This document shows positions 14,431 to 23,897 of a stretch of 64,000 bases of DNA, piece by piece. Source of the DNA: Chryseobacterium piscicola. GTDB taxonomy: Bacteria > Bacteroidota > Bacteroidia > Flavobacteriales > Weeksellaceae. The stretch spans positions 806,001 to 870,000 of the forward strand of contig NZ_FTOJ01000001.1 of NCBI RefSeq assembly GCF_900156685.1, written 5' to 3'. The position numbers and the translations under genes were made by a program. Each line of letters starts with the position of its first letter. Position 1 is the first letter of the stretch. A model generated the notes under the pieces. That model had not been told where the DNA came from, made no database searches, and worked only from the letters and a program-made list of their open reading frames with translations.

Positions 14431-16618
14431 AAACTTTCCCTTCTACAAACAACCGGATGCCAAAGACTGTGGCCCCACTTGCCTTAGAATAATCTCCAAA
14501 TTCTATGGTAAAACCATTCCATTACAGCAAATCCGAAATCTTTCAGAGACGACAAGAGAAGGAAGTTCATTGCTTGGCTTAAGCGAAGCAGCAGAAAATT
14601 TAGGATTCAGAAGTCTTGGTGTACAGGTTGATTTCAATACTTTACAAGAGGAAGTTCCATTGCCTTGTGTTGTTCATTGGAATAAGCAGCATTTTGTAGT
14701 GGTTTACAAAATTTATAAATCAGGAAAGGTTTACATTTCTGACCCAAGTTATGGTTTAATCACTTACGAAAAAGAAGAATTCATTAAATTTTGGATTGGA
14801 GAAAATGCAGATGAAAACACAGAAGAAGGAATTGCCCTTTTACTAGAAACTACCCCTGAATTTTTTAAAAATGAATTTGATGAACAAGAAAGCAAAGCGA
14901 GCTTTGCTTTTCTTTCAAGGTATCTTTTCAAATACAAATCCCTTGTTTTTCAGTTAGCAATTGGTTTATTGGCAGGAAGTTTAATGTCGCTGATACTTCC
15001 ATTTCTTACCCAAAGTATTGTAGATGTCGGAATCCAAAACCAGGATCTTAATTTTATTTATCTTGTCTTAATCGCACAGGTAATGCTTTTTTTAGGAAGG
15101 ATGGGCATCGAAGTGATCCGAAGTTGGATTTTGCTCCATCTTTCCACAAGAATCAATATTTCCATCATTTCCGATTTCTTTATCAAATTGATGAAACTTC
15201 CCATCAGTTTCTTCGATACCAGAATGACAGGAGATATTATGCAGCGGATCAACGATCATCATAGGATCGAACAACTCTTAACCAATTCTTCTCTTAATAC
15301 TTTATTTTCATTAGTAAATCTGATTATCTTCAGTATTGTATTGCTTTTTTATGATTACAGATTATTTTTAGTTTACATAATTGGTGCGGTTTTATATGTT
15401 GTTTGGATTACTTTTTTTCTGAAAAAGAGAAAAGAACTCGATTATAAAAGATTCTCCCAAGTTTCCCAAGAGCAAAGCAAAGTCATTGAATTGATTAATG
15501 GTATGCAGGAAATAAAAATGCACAATGCCGAAAAACAGAAACGTTGGGGTTGGGAATTTCTGCAGGTCAAATTATTCAAAATTCAAATTAAATCTTTGTC
15601 ACTGGAACAATGGCAATCTGTTGGGGGAAATTTCATCAACCAAATGAAAGATATTTTCGTAAGTTTTCTTTCCGCAAAATTGGTTTTGGAAGGAAATCTC
15701 ACTTTGGGAATGATGCTTTCTGTTCAGTATATTATCGGACAATTGAATAGTCCTTTAATGCAGCTGATTGATTTTATAAAACAAACACAGGATGCTAAAA
15801 TATCTTTGGAAAGATTAGGAGAAATCCACGACAAAGAAGATGAAGAAAATGCAGATGAACAATATACTTCTGAAATTCCACAACAAGATATCGAAGTACG
15901 AAATCTCTCGTTTCGATACATCGGTTCAGATGCTTTTGTTTTTGAAAATCTAAATTTGAGTATTCCTTATCAAAAAACTACAGCAATTGTCGGTGCAAGC
16001 GGAAGTGGAAAAACGACACTGTTGAAATTATTAATGAAATTTTACGAATCAAACGAAGGTGAAATAAAATTAGGAAATACAAACCTAAAAAATATTTCTC
16101 CAAGAACTTGGCGGGATCATTGCGGAGTGGTGATGCAGGAGGGTTATGTTTTTAATGATACCATTGCACAAAACATTGCCGTTGGCGAAGATTATATTGA
16201 TAAAAATAAATTAAGAAAAGCCGTTGAAATTGCAAACATTAAAGATTTTGTAGAAGGTTTGCCGTTGAGTTACAACACAAAAATCGGTAATGAAGGAGTT
16301 GGGGTAAGCGGCGGACAAAGACAAAGATTATTTATTGCAAGAGCCATCTATAAATCTCCGGAATATATTTTCTTCGATGAAGCAACGAGTGCTTTAGATG
16401 CCAATAACGAAAAAGTAATCATGGAAAATCTTGAGAATTTCTTCAAAGGAAAAACAGCAATCGTTATTGCACACCGATTATCAACTGTAAAACATGCCGA
16501 TAAAATCGTAGTGTTGGATAGAGGAAAAGTTGTGGAAGAAGGTAATCACTCAGAATTAGTGGCAAAAAAAGGAGAATATTACAGGCTCGTTAAAAATCAA
16601 TTGGAACTTGGAAATTAA
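14420..16618 (+). CDS. Peptidase C39-containing ABC exporter (GG-leader processing)
   Basis: This 732-aa PCAT-type transporter has an N-terminal C39 Cys peptidase (catalytic Cys17 in DAKDCGPTC, His in NKQHFVVVY, Asp in ISDPSYG), then a six-helix membrane domain. The C-terminal ATPase has Walker A GASGSGKTT (~525), signature VSGGQRQRL (~629), Walker B YIFFDEATSALD (~649) and H-loop IAHRLST (~686). Such exporters cleave precursor peptides after GG and secrete the core. It overlaps the VKOR fusion by 11 nt and the HlyD gene by 11 nt, forming a tight operon. It is the only exporter in the window and can plausibly serve all the GG-leader peptides here. Confidence 0.95.
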   Translation: MKIKNFPFYKQPDAKDCGPTCLRIISKFYGKTIPLQQIRNLSETTREGSSLLGLSEAAENLGFRSLGVQVDFNTLQEEVPLPCVVHWNKQHFVVVYKIYKSGKVYISDPSYGLITYEKEEFIKFWIGENADENTEEGIALLLETTPEFFKNEFDEQESKASFAFLSRYLFKYKSLVFQLAIGLLAGSLMSLILPFLTQSIVDVGIQNQDLNFIYLVLIAQVMLFLGRMGIEVIRSWILLHLSTRINISIISDFFIKLMKLPISFFDTRMTGDIMQRINDHHRIEQLLTNSSLNTLFSLVNLIIFSIVLLFYDYRLFLVYIIGAVLYVVWITFFLKKRKELDYKRFSQVSQEQSKVIELINGMQEIKMHNAEKQKRWGWEFLQVKLFKIQIKSLSLEQWQSVGGNFINQMKDIFVSFLSAKLVLEGNLTLGMMLSVQYIIGQLNSPLMQLIDFIKQTQDAKISLERLGEIHDKEDEENADEQYTSEIPQQDIEVRNLSFRYIGSDAFVFENLNLSIPYQKTTAIVGASGSGKTTLLKLLMKFYESNEGEIKLGNTNLKNISPRTWRDHCGVVMQEGYVFNDTIAQNIAVGEDYIDKNKLRKAVEIANIKDFVEGLPLSYNTKIGNEGVGVSGGQRQRLFIARAIYKSPEYIFFDEATSALDANNEKVIMENLENFFKGKTAIVIAHRLSTVKHADKIVVLDRGKVVEEGNHSELVAKKGEYYRLVKNQLELGN

Positions 16619-17912
16619 AAAAGACCTATTAGATAATTTAGAACTCCGTTCAGAAAATGTTCAGGATATTCTTACTACTCCACCTCATTGGATGATTCGG
16701 TGGGGAAATTCGATGATTTTCATTATTTTATTAATGGTTTTAATGATGAGTTATTTCATTAAATATCCGGAATTTATTCCTGCTCCTATTCTTGTAACTT
16801 CACAAAATCCACCCGAAAAATTAGAAGCCAGAACGAATTCTAAAATTGAAAAAATATTTATAAAAAATGGCGAAATCGTTAATAAAAATGAAGTTTTAAT
16901 GGTTTTGCAATCCTCCGCAAATTATAAAGATGTTTTAAAACTGAAAAATATTGTTGATTCTTTAAACCAAAATCAAATTTTTTCTTTTCCTGTAAATGAA
17001 ATTTCAAAATACAAATTAGGTGAATTACAAAGTGATTATAATGTTTTTTCCAAGGCACTTCAGGATGAAAGATTATTTTCAAAACTACAACCTTACGCCC
17101 CTGAAAATTTGGCTGCAAACCAAGGTTTAACCGAAAATAAAAGCAGAATAGCAATTCTTCAACAGCAAAGACAACTCGAAGTTTCAAAATTTGATTTGTC
17201 TAAAAAGAATTATGATCGTTCTCAATCCCTTTTCGATCAAGGTGTAATTTCTAAAATGGAATTAGAAAATGAAAAAATAAAATATCTGCAAGCCGAACAG
17301 AATTTAAGAAATATTAATATTTCACTGTCACAATCCGAAGAAAGCATTCATAATCTCAATAAAACTAAGAGTGGGGCTTCGATTAATTCTGAAAAAGATA
17401 AAATCAATTATTCTTCTGCTGCAGTTCAATCTTTCGAACAATTAAGAAAATCGTTAAAACAATGGGAACTTGCTTATTTAATTACCTCTTCAACAAACGG
17501 AAAAGTAAGTTTTCAGCAATTTTGGGGAGAGAACCAATTTTTAAAATCTGGTGATGTAATTCTATCAGTTTTACCAGATGAAAAAACCGCAATTGTCGGT
17601 AGAATGTTTGTTCCAACTACTAATTCTGGAAAGATAATTTCTGGACAAAAAGTTTTAATTAAATTAGATAATTATCGCTATCAAGAATTTGGAATTGTGG
17701 AAGGAAAAGTTCAAAACATCTCTTTAACACCTGATAAAGACGGCAACTATTATGTAGATGTCATTCTACCGAAAGGTTTAAAAACTTCTTACAATAAAAC
17801 ACTTCCTTTCGATAAAGAACTCAAAGGCAATGCTGAGATTGTCACTCAAGATTTAAGACTAATTGAACGGTTTTTCTATCAGATTAGGAAATTATTGGGG
17901 TATCAAGTTTAA
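16608..17912 (+). CDS. HlyD-family secretion adaptor
   Basis: This 434-aa membrane-fusion protein has a short cytoplasmic N-terminus, one membrane helix (~residues 28-48, MIFIILLMVLMMSYF), and a lipoyl/barrel-sandwich half (IEKIFIKNGEIVNKNEVLMVL). A long coiled coil follows (roughly 130-270), then a beta-barrel part (GRMFVPTTNSGKIISGQKV). It bridges the C39 ABC exporter to an outer-membrane channel, completing a type I-like export line; a TolC-type gene is not in the window. Translation is coupled to the exporter by an 11-nt overlap. Confidence 0.92.
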   Translation: MEIKKDLLDNLELRSENVQDILTTPPHWMIRWGNSMIFIILLMVLMMSYFIKYPEFIPAPILVTSQNPPEKLEARTNSKIEKIFIKNGEIVNKNEVLMVLQSSANYKDVLKLKNIVDSLNQNQIFSFPVNEISKYKLGELQSDYNVFSKALQDERLFSKLQPYAPENLAANQGLTENKSRIAILQQQRQLEVSKFDLSKKNYDRSQSLFDQGVISKMELENEKIKYLQAEQNLRNINISLSQSEESIHNLNKTKSGASINSEKDKINYSSAAVQSFEQLRKSLKQWELAYLITSSTNGKVSFQQFWGENQFLKSGDVILSVLPDEKTAIVGRMFVPTTNSGKIISGQKVLIKLDNYRYQEFGIVEGKVQNISLTPDKDGNYYVDVILPKGLKTSYNKTLPFDKELKGNAEIVTQDLRLIERFFYQIRKLLGYQV

Positions 17913-18004
17913 ATTAAATGTTAAATAGCTCAATATAACAAGATTTTTCAAAAAATTATATATAATTGTAAAACCATTTCGTTTTCAATTAAGAATAGTA
18001 AGCT

Positions 18005-18138
18005 CTTTTCTAAAACATCAAAAGCCAAAGCCCAGAAATGCTTTAGAAATGGGGTTGCATCCATATTCTCCGCAAAAATGCGTTTCCGACCAAAGGGAGG
18101 AATTGCTTTTTTGTCAATCAATTTTTTAATTAGACAAC
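18005..18138 (+). repeat. ~130-bp dispersed repeat, copy 1
   Basis: This is almost identical to 20765-20898 (offset exactly 2760 bp) over about 110 bp, including the perfectly shared core GGGGTTGCATCCATATTCTC. It then diverges into a hairpin-like end in both copies. It lies just past the 3' end of the - strand GNAT gene, and the other copy lies just past the 3' end of the - strand ThiF gene. Read on the - strand the block has an open frame including AIPPFGRKRIFAENM, but no start and no gene context. Confidence 0.85.
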
Positions 18139-18156
18139 CATAAATTTCAAATATTT

Positions 18157-18849
18157 TTATGATTTGTTATTCCAATAAAAATCTTCTAATTTCCAAGTAT
18201 GACTTCTAATTTGATCAACTAATTCCTTAAGTTCTTCTGAATAATCTGTATTTCCAGTTTTCATTTCTATTTCAGTTTGTATTGCCCAAAGTGATCTTCC
18301 CAAATAATTGATGTGTTTTTTAAGTTCTTCAATTCTATCATATGAAAACTGAGTGTCTTCTCCTAAACTTTTGTCTTCAATAGTATATTTTTCATTTGAC
18401 AGCAAATATTCTCCATCTTTGTATGTTGTAAAACCTAAAATAAGTGCTACTTTTTCGGAAGCTTTGAAATTATCTTTACCAATTTCATTTTCTTTTATTG
18501 TTATTCTTTGTTCGTCTCTACTCAAAAATAAATGAGAAAGAATGCTATGTTTTAGTGCTTGTGTCAAATAGCCCATACCTCTATAATCTGGAAGAACAAA
18601 CCAATGTAAATCTCTTTTCATATCAAATACGATTGCAACAAAAATGTTTTCATTATTTTTTACTAAATAAAAATTATCTGGTCCATCAGAATTAGTTATA
18701 CTATCAGTCAGTTTGGGTTCATAAATCCATATTTTTGCAAAATCTACATTAGCATTAAGAGGTCTAAGATAAATTAAACCAGATTTTTTGTCATTATTAT
18801 TTAATCTTGAAAGTACAGACTGAAGAGATTCATTTGTCATTTTAAGCAT
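18157..18849 (-). CDS. GNAT-like acetyltransferase
   Basis: In this 230-aa protein the central part has the acetyl-CoA binding pattern of GNAT enzymes (WFVLPDYRGMGYLTQALKHS, where RGMGYL is the pyrophosphate-binding loop), followed by ASEKVALILGFTTYKDGEYL. The C-terminal ~65 residues form a helical extension. Substrate unknown. It is cargo between two direct repeats, with the DUF6904-like gene 14 bp upstream, probably in the same operon. Confidence 0.65.
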   Translation of the reverse strand: MLKMTNESLQSVLSRLNNNDKKSGLIYLRPLNANVDFAKIWIYEPKLTDSITNSDGPDNFYLVKNNENIFVAIVFDMKRDLHWFVLPDYRGMGYLTQALKHSILSHLFLSRDEQRITIKENEIGKDNFKASEKVALILGFTTYKDGEYLLSNEKYTIEDKSLGEDTQFSYDRIEELKKHINYLGRSLWAIQTEIEMKTGNTDYSEELKELVDQIRSHTWKLEDFYWNNKS

Positions 18850-18863
18850 TTACTATTAAAGAA

Positions 18864-19538
18864 CTACCATTCTATTTCATATATTTTATCATCATCACTC
18901 AATTCCAAATCTTCAATATTACAATTATGCTTTTTTGCTTCAGAATTTAGAAAATTTAAAAAATATTTAAATTCATCTGATAAAAACATAGCAACTTTCA
19001 TCAAGTCAGCTAGTTTTCTAAATGCAACTTTCCCTCCTTTCATTTCAAAAAATGTAGCATTAATGTGCCTCATATATAAATACAAATATTCGTTTCCTGA
19101 ATTTATAGCATTGTCTAAAAATGGTAAAAGTTTTTTTGCTCCAACGGGATCATAGCCTTCCATTGCTCGTTCTACCCAATATTCGAGATGTAAGAATATT
19201 GCTATTTCACCTTTATTACTCTCAACCATTTTCATATTATACCTTAATGCAACAATAGAGAATATAATATGTACCCAAGATATTTTAAAGCCTAAGTAAG
19301 GTATTTCTTCAAAGGAATAATGGCTATGGTTTCTTTTTAATCTACTTCCATAAGTCGATTTCCGGACTTCATAAGAAAAACTGCTAATCAATTTATTTTT
19401 ATCTTCATATCCTTTAACATTGAAGAAAGACTCATTATTCCAATATTTTGATATAACTTCATATAAGTAATCCAAATCGTCTCGGGTTCCCCATATTTCA
19501 ATTCCTAATCCTTTTTTTGTTGGTACTGCATAAATCAT
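18864..19538 (-). CDS. Conserved hypothetical protein, DUF6904-like
   Basis: This 224-aa protein begins MIYAVPTKKGLGIEIWG, which recalls the DUF6904 family; I am only moderately sure of that match. The rest is helical, with no signal peptide, membrane segment or catalytic motif that I can see. It lies upstream of the GNAT gene on the same strand and is cargo of the repeat-flanked segment. Function unknown. Confidence 0.6.
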   Translation of the reverse strand: MIYAVPTKKGLGIEIWGTRDDLDYLYEVISKYWNNESFFNVKGYEDKNKLISSFSYEVRKSTYGSRLKRNHSHYSFEEIPYLGFKISWVHIIFSIVALRYNMKMVESNKGEIAIFLHLEYWVERAMEGYDPVGAKKLLPFLDNAINSGNEYLYLYMRHINATFFEMKGGKVAFRKLADLMKVAMFLSDEFKYFLNFLNSEAKKHNCNIEDLELSDDDKIYEIEW

Positions 19539-19641
19539 TTATAACGGATTTGTTTTCCTCCAAATTTAAGGAAAGAAAAATTTATAGTGTAGGTATGTCA
19601 CTAAAAATTATTCTTAACCTCTTTCAATAACACAAGATAAA

Positions 19642-19725
19642 AGCTTCGGGCATGTTTTTCAATTTGGTGTAGCTTTATTCTTACAAAATGTGTTTTCAAG
19701 AAAGTGCGGAATTGCATTTTTTTCT
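19642..19725 (+). repeat. Possible degenerate third copy of the 18005/20765 repeat
   Basis: Pieces match the repeat in the same orientation and order: CGGGCATGTTTTT near 19647, then GCGGAATTGCATTTTTT near 19706. The middle has diverged. It lies in the gap (19539-19844) between the DUF6904-like and phospholipase D-like genes, which otherwise holds nothing I recognise. The match is weak and made by eye. Confidence 0.3.
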
Positions 19726-19844
19726 ACTATTCTCATTAATTATGAATTGTTTTTGGTTCTAATTTAAATTCAACTTTTATCTTTATCCGTTATTTTGCTT
19801 ATACATTTTTCAGTAAATTTGTCTTTAAACACAACAAACATCAC

Positions 19845-20741
19845 ATGAATTTTTTAACCGGAAAAGAATTAAATGAAAAAATATATGATACAATTTATAA
19901 CTCTGAAAAATATCTCTTAATTCTATCACCATTTATTCAATTAGATCCATATTTTAAAAATGAAGTTTTCAAAACACATTTAAATAATGCAAATGTTCAT
20001 ATCATTATAGGTTTTGGAAAAAATGAAAATAATGTAAACAAAAGTTTAAGAAAAGAAGATTTTGAATATTTCACACAATTTCCCAATATTACCATAGTCT
20101 ATATTCCAAAACTTCACGCAAAATATTATGGCAATGAAAATAGATCCGTAATTACCTCTATGAATTTAATCGATTATTCATTTATAAATAATATCGAATT
20201 TGGAGTCTATTCTCAAAGAAAATTAATGTCTATAAACCAAAATTCATTTTTTGAGTCTGCTATCAATACTTGTTTTAATGTGGTAGAACAAGAAGGTTAT
20301 ACTATTTACGTTAAAAGACCAAAATATGAAAAAAAGCCTTTATTTGGTAAAAACTACGTGGGTTCAGAAGTAGAATTAAATAAAATAGATGAATTAATAA
20401 AATTTGGGAAAGTGACTAAAATATGTTTGTCTGATTTTACAAATGAAAAGTATGTAAATGTTGCGTTAAAAGATCAAAGAAAATCAAGAGAAGAATATCA
20501 TGTTAAAAACGACAATAAAACTGACAAAAGCACACCTCATATCGGATATTGCATTAGATGCAGAACTACTATAAAAGTGGATTTGGGAAAACCCTTATGT
20601 TTGGATTGCTATAAAACGTGGTCATTGTACCAAGATCCTTTTTACAGAGAAAATTTCTGCATTTCGTGTGGAGAAAAAAATAATACAAGTTTTAATAGAC
20701 CTGCTTGTAGCCAATGTTATAAAGAATTACAAAGTAAATAA
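19845..20741 (+). CDS. Phospholipase D-like protein with C-terminal zinc ribbons
   Basis: This 298-aa protein has one PLD-type active-site motif (LHAKYYGNENRSVITSMN, residues ~87-104, an HxK...N variant) and a PLD-like start (NSEKYLLILSPFIQLDP). Such single-motif proteins act as dimers and can be nucleases or phospholipases. The C-terminus has two Cys4 clusters (CIRC...CLDC and CISC...CSQC), suggesting nucleic-acid binding. This combination fits a defence or restriction-like nuclease, but that is inference. It is the only + strand gene in the repeat-flanked cargo and appears independently transcribed. Confidence 0.75.
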   Translation: MNFLTGKELNEKIYDTIYNSEKYLLILSPFIQLDPYFKNEVFKTHLNNANVHIIIGFGKNENNVNKSLRKEDFEYFTQFPNITIVYIPKLHAKYYGNENRSVITSMNLIDYSFINNIEFGVYSQRKLMSINQNSFFESAINTCFNVVEQEGYTIYVKRPKYEKKPLFGKNYVGSEVELNKIDELIKFGKVTKICLSDFTNEKYVNVALKDQRKSREEYHVKNDNKTDKSTPHIGYCIRCRTTIKVDLGKPLCLDCYKTWSLYQDPFYRENFCISCGEKNNTSFNRPACSQCYKELQSK

Positions 20742-20764
20742 GAAAAACTAAAACTCCGCAACCT

Positions 20765-20898
20765 TTTTTCCAAAACATCAAAAGCCAATGCCCGGAAATG
20801 TTTTAGAAATGGGGTTGCATCCATATTCTCCGCAAAAATGCGTTTCCGACCAAAGGGAGGAATTGCATTTTTGCCACCCGATTTTTTATCGGGCGACC
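20765..20898 (+). repeat. ~130-bp dispersed repeat, copy 2
   Basis: This is the partner of 18005-18138. Its end forms a good hairpin (CCCGAT-TTTTT-ATCGGG at about 20877-20893); in copy 1 the equivalent arms have different bases but still partly pair. It abuts the stop codon of the ThiF gene at 20900. Confidence 0.85.
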
Positions 20899-20899
20899 T

Positions 20900-21694
20900 T
20901 TATAGTTTTATGGGTTGAGATTGAAAATTCTTTAAATTAAGAAAAAACCCTCTGTATTCGGTCATTCCATAGCGAAATAAGTTCCAAAGTAGAGAACAAC
21001 CCATCTGTGCCAAAGACGAATTAATAAACAAATCCTGTTTTTCCAATGCTTCTGCAAGTGAACAACTTGGAGTGTCATCTTGCTCTTCCGATTGTTTTAA
21101 AAGTTCTCCAAATTCATCAGTAACAAATGGTAAACTTCCCTTCGTTTCGTATTTTTCAGAATTGGGTTGTTGGATAGTTCCAATTGTTGATAGTAAAACT
21201 TGCCCTGTATGTTTACTATTCCCAAAATCTAACCAATACCGTGGGCGATTGGAATAGGCTTTTCTGTGGTTTAGCATTTTTAAAATATCAGCAATTTCAA
21301 ATCGTGATTTTACGCTGTCCACACAAGAAATATAAATACTTGCACCTGCATTTTCGGGCAATTTATCCAAACAGTCTTTTTCAAATTTTACCGTTTCGGC
21401 TTTCCAATTTGTCCCCGAAAATCGGTTGGCTCGGTTAATTAATGCTAAGGATTTGTACAATCCAATTTCACATTCCGCGAAACGCTGTCTTCCTAAATTG
21501 GCATTGGTAATTTCATCATCATCCCAAAGGCGGATTTGCAGTCCTGCGTGTCCCAACTCAATTAAACTATGGTTCATTTCCATTAAGGAAGTCAAAACCT
21601 TAGAACCTGTTCCACCTGCGCCAATTAAATTGACCAAAATGGGATTGGTTGGATTGATTAAATCGCTGTCTGTAAAATGTATCTTCGTTTTCAT
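20900..21694 (-). CDS. PRTRC system ThiF family protein
   Basis: This 264-aa E1/ThiF-like protein has the nucleotide-binding start VNLIGAGGTGSKVLTSL, a downstream DDDEITNANLGRQRF segment typical of the adenylation fold, and no obvious CxxC zinc motif. It is the ThiF-related member of the PRTRC (ParB-related, ThiF-related) cassette found on plasmids and integrative elements. It overlaps the protein B gene by 4 nt. Its biochemical role in plasmid biology is not established. Confidence 0.85.
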   Translation of the reverse strand: MKTKIHFTDSDLINPTNPILVNLIGAGGTGSKVLTSLMEMNHSLIELGHAGLQIRLWDDDEITNANLGRQRFAECEIGLYKSLALINRANRFSGTNWKAETVKFEKDCLDKLPENAGASIYISCVDSVKSRFEIADILKMLNHRKAYSNRPRYWLDFGNSKHTGQVLLSTIGTIQQPNSEKYETKGSLPFVTDEFGELLKQSEEQDDTPSCSLAEALEKQDLFINSSLAQMGCSLLWNLFRYGMTEYRGFFLNLKNFQSQPIKL

Positions 21695-22416
21695 CGCAAT
21701 AGATTTTTAAGGGTTTTATTATTTGGTTTCAAAACTTCTTTCGGGAAAGGTTTTTCCGTTCCAATTAGCTCTTTCCATAGGTTTACACAATTTCCTATTA
21801 TCGGATTGTATTCACCTAATAAATGGCTGAAATAACTGTTGAAAAAATAGTTTTCCCAAGCCTGTATAAAATCCTCTATCGAAACCGAATTTTTAATATC
21901 AATATTGACCGTTCCCATACATACGTTGCTGTTTTCATACACATTAAAAAATGGTGCGTAATGCAAAATCGTTTTTTCTGTTGGTCTTCTGTCACTTTTC
22001 AAAGCAAAAATCGAAAGGCTGTTTTTATTGGCAAACCAGAGCATTGACGGTACTTGCGCTTTTCCGTTCGGAATGTCCAAACCATTTACAAAATACAGTT
22101 GTTTTTGCTGTGCTTTGGTGTACCAAAGTACCGTGCCTTTTTCGCTCGGATTGATGTGTAAGATATTAGTCGGTAAAATCCCTTTTGGTTTTAAAAAGGC
22201 TTTATTCCTTTCTTCATCGGTCTGTAATGATTTTGCTAATACATTAGCTTCTTTTACCGTCAAAGGGTGTGCATTTATTGGGTTGCCATTTCTATCCATA
22301 TCAAAATGCTCCACATAGCTATCGGTATTTGTTCCTTTGGCTTCATAAAAAACCAAAGCAGATTTTGGGAAATATAATGTTCCAAAATTATCGGTGATGT
22401 CGGCTGTGTTTTTCAT
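21691..22416 (-). CDS. PRTRC system protein B
   Basis: This 241-aa protein matches PRTRC protein B by layout and content: N-terminal ALVFYEAKGT, a central PTEKTILHYAPFFNVY segment followed by VCMGTVNI, and the end SHLLGEYNPIIGNCVNLW. It has 4-nt overlaps with both neighbours (protein F upstream, ThiF downstream), giving tight co-translation. Molecular function unknown. Confidence 0.82.
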   Translation of the reverse strand: MKNTADITDNFGTLYFPKSALVFYEAKGTNTDSYVEHFDMDRNGNPINAHPLTVKEANVLAKSLQTDEERNKAFLKPKGILPTNILHINPSEKGTVLWYTKAQQKQLYFVNGLDIPNGKAQVPSMLWFANKNSLSIFALKSDRRPTEKTILHYAPFFNVYENSNVCMGTVNIDIKNSVSIEDFIQAWENYFFNSYFSHLLGEYNPIIGNCVNLWKELIGTEKPFPKEVLKPNNKTLKNLLR

Positions 22417-23585
22417 TTTGTTGTCGTTTTATATTCATCTAATAATCCGCATAAGTTGTTTAAAATTGGAAACAAGCGGTTTTCAAAATCAAGGTTGGTT
22501 GGGATTATTTCGCTTTCGTCAAAGTGTTTGCAAATGGTAGGTTCTGCCATTTCTCTATATTCGTTAAATTCATTGTTAATGCTATCCGAAAGACTTTCAT
22601 ACAACCAACCTTTGATGTCTGCTACAAATGAAATATACTTTTCCATTCCAATGGTTTCATTTTCATCATCTTCATTGTAAGGGTCTTGTTCGGAAATGGG
22701 TGCGTTTCTAAAAATGCTTGTTGTTGGATATTCTTTAAAAAGGTTAAAAACTTTACAAGCCAATTGCCAACATTCCTGGTCAAATTCATCAAGACTTTTG
22801 AAATTGTTTAAACGCTGTTCAAATAGTTGTAAATTCATACGATTAAATAGTTTCTGTTCTATTTTGTTGCCAATTTGTTCGGCTTGCCTTAACTCGCTTT
22901 TATATTTTTCGGTTTCGTCCGTTTCAGCATCCTGTTCCACCCAATCGGTTATCATTTCATACATCCAAAATAGGTAGCTGTTTTCCTGCCTGTAATAAGG
23001 AATATCGGCAATGTGATACAGATAACTGCATACTGAAACCAATAGTTGAGCGGTCTTTTTTCGCTTCGGGTTATGGAGCATTTTAAAAAGGGGAACAATG
23101 GGAATATAATACAAAGTCGTTCTTGTGTCGTATCGTTCCTCGCTTACAAAAAAGGTTTTCTTGCTGTCCTGTACCAAACGTAAACTATCCCAATTTGCAT
23201 TAGTTCGTTTTAACTTGGTTTCTATATCCCATATTGCCAAAGCGATATTGTAAGGATAAACATAAACCTGTGCTATCATTGGTTCAATGCCATAATGCTC
23301 GGCAAGTTTAGAAAGGGATTGATAAAAATCCCTCTCCATTTTTGCTGTTTTCTTACAAGCCTGTATAGATTGTTCCATTTGCAGTTTAGGCAGAAATACC
23401 GACTTTAGAAAACCATTGGCAACATTGCTATTGGTACGGCTTTCCGCTTGTCTTTCTGCACTTCGTTTGCATCTTTTGGTCTTTGCATCCATTGTGCGAA
23501 CTCGCCCAACTGTCGATGCAATTGCTGTTGTCGTTTCTGTTCGGGTTTGTTGATAATTCCCGATATAATTTTTCGTTGCATTCAT
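22413..23585 (-). CDS. PRTRC system protein F
   Basis: The start is placed at ATG 23585 (MNATKNYIGNYQQTRTETT), giving 390 aa. The frame continues to 23639, but that extension is a low-complexity CAACAACT-type repeat stretch unlikely to code. A helical, acidic protein, it is recognised as PRTRC protein F from cassette order and the FLKSVFLPKLQMEQSIQ region. It overlaps protein B by 4 nt. No enzymatic motif seen. Confidence 0.78.
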   Translation of the reverse strand: MNATKNYIGNYQQTRTETTTAIASTVGRVRTMDAKTKRCKRSAERQAESRTNSNVANGFLKSVFLPKLQMEQSIQACKKTAKMERDFYQSLSKLAEHYGIEPMIAQVYVYPYNIALAIWDIETKLKRTNANWDSLRLVQDSKKTFFVSEERYDTRTTLYYIPIVPLFKMLHNPKRKKTAQLLVSVCSYLYHIADIPYYRQENSYLFWMYEMITDWVEQDAETDETEKYKSELRQAEQIGNKIEQKLFNRMNLQLFEQRLNNFKSLDEFDQECWQLACKVFNLFKEYPTTSIFRNAPISEQDPYNEDDENETIGMEKYISFVADIKGWLYESLSDSINNEFNEYREMAEPTICKHFDESEIIPTNLDFENRLFPILNNLCGLLDEYKTTTK

Positions 23586-23666
23586 TTTTTTTAGTTGTTG
23601 GTTGTCAGTTGTTGGTTTTTTTGTTAACATTTCTATCAACTATCAACCAACAACTGTCAACTAATT

Positions 23667-23885
23667 TTATCCTTTCGTTCCCATCACGCTTTCAAATTTG
23701 TACTCGACAGCATCGTCTTTTATTTGCGGTGCAGATACTTTTGCCGTGGTCAGTATCGGGTACATATTGGCGTAAAAATTCATTACGGCTTCCACGCTCC
23801 ATTTTGGTTCGGGGTCAGTCAGTTTGATGTCCTGTCCTTTATCTTTTAGTATAAAAACTCGTTCTAATTGCGTTGCTAATAACAT
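23667..23885 (-). CDS. PRTRC system protein C
   Basis: This 72-aa protein begins MLLATQLERVFILKDKGQ, with WSVEAVMNFYANMYPILTTA in the middle and YKFESVMGTKG at the end. This short, well-conserved protein is a reliable marker of the PRTRC cassette. It lies 12 bp after protein E and 81 bp before the protein F start, with a short repetitive gap between. Confidence 0.88.
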   Translation of the reverse strand: MLLATQLERVFILKDKGQDIKLTDPEPKWSVEAVMNFYANMYPILTTAKVSAPQIKDDAVEYKFESVMGTKG

Positions 23886-23897
23886 AATTTTGATTTT

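Noticed and set aside
18005..18138. Integron attC site
   Set aside because: No R'/R'' core sites of the right form and no integron integrase in the window.
20765..20898. Protein-coding gene on the - strand of the repeat
   Set aside because: The frame is open and similar in both copies, but there is no start codon context and its boundaries follow the repeat, not a gene.
23586..23639. N-terminal extension of PRTRC protein F
   Set aside because: The stretch is repetitive (CAACAACT-type) and unlike coding sequence; ATG 23585 gives a normal start.
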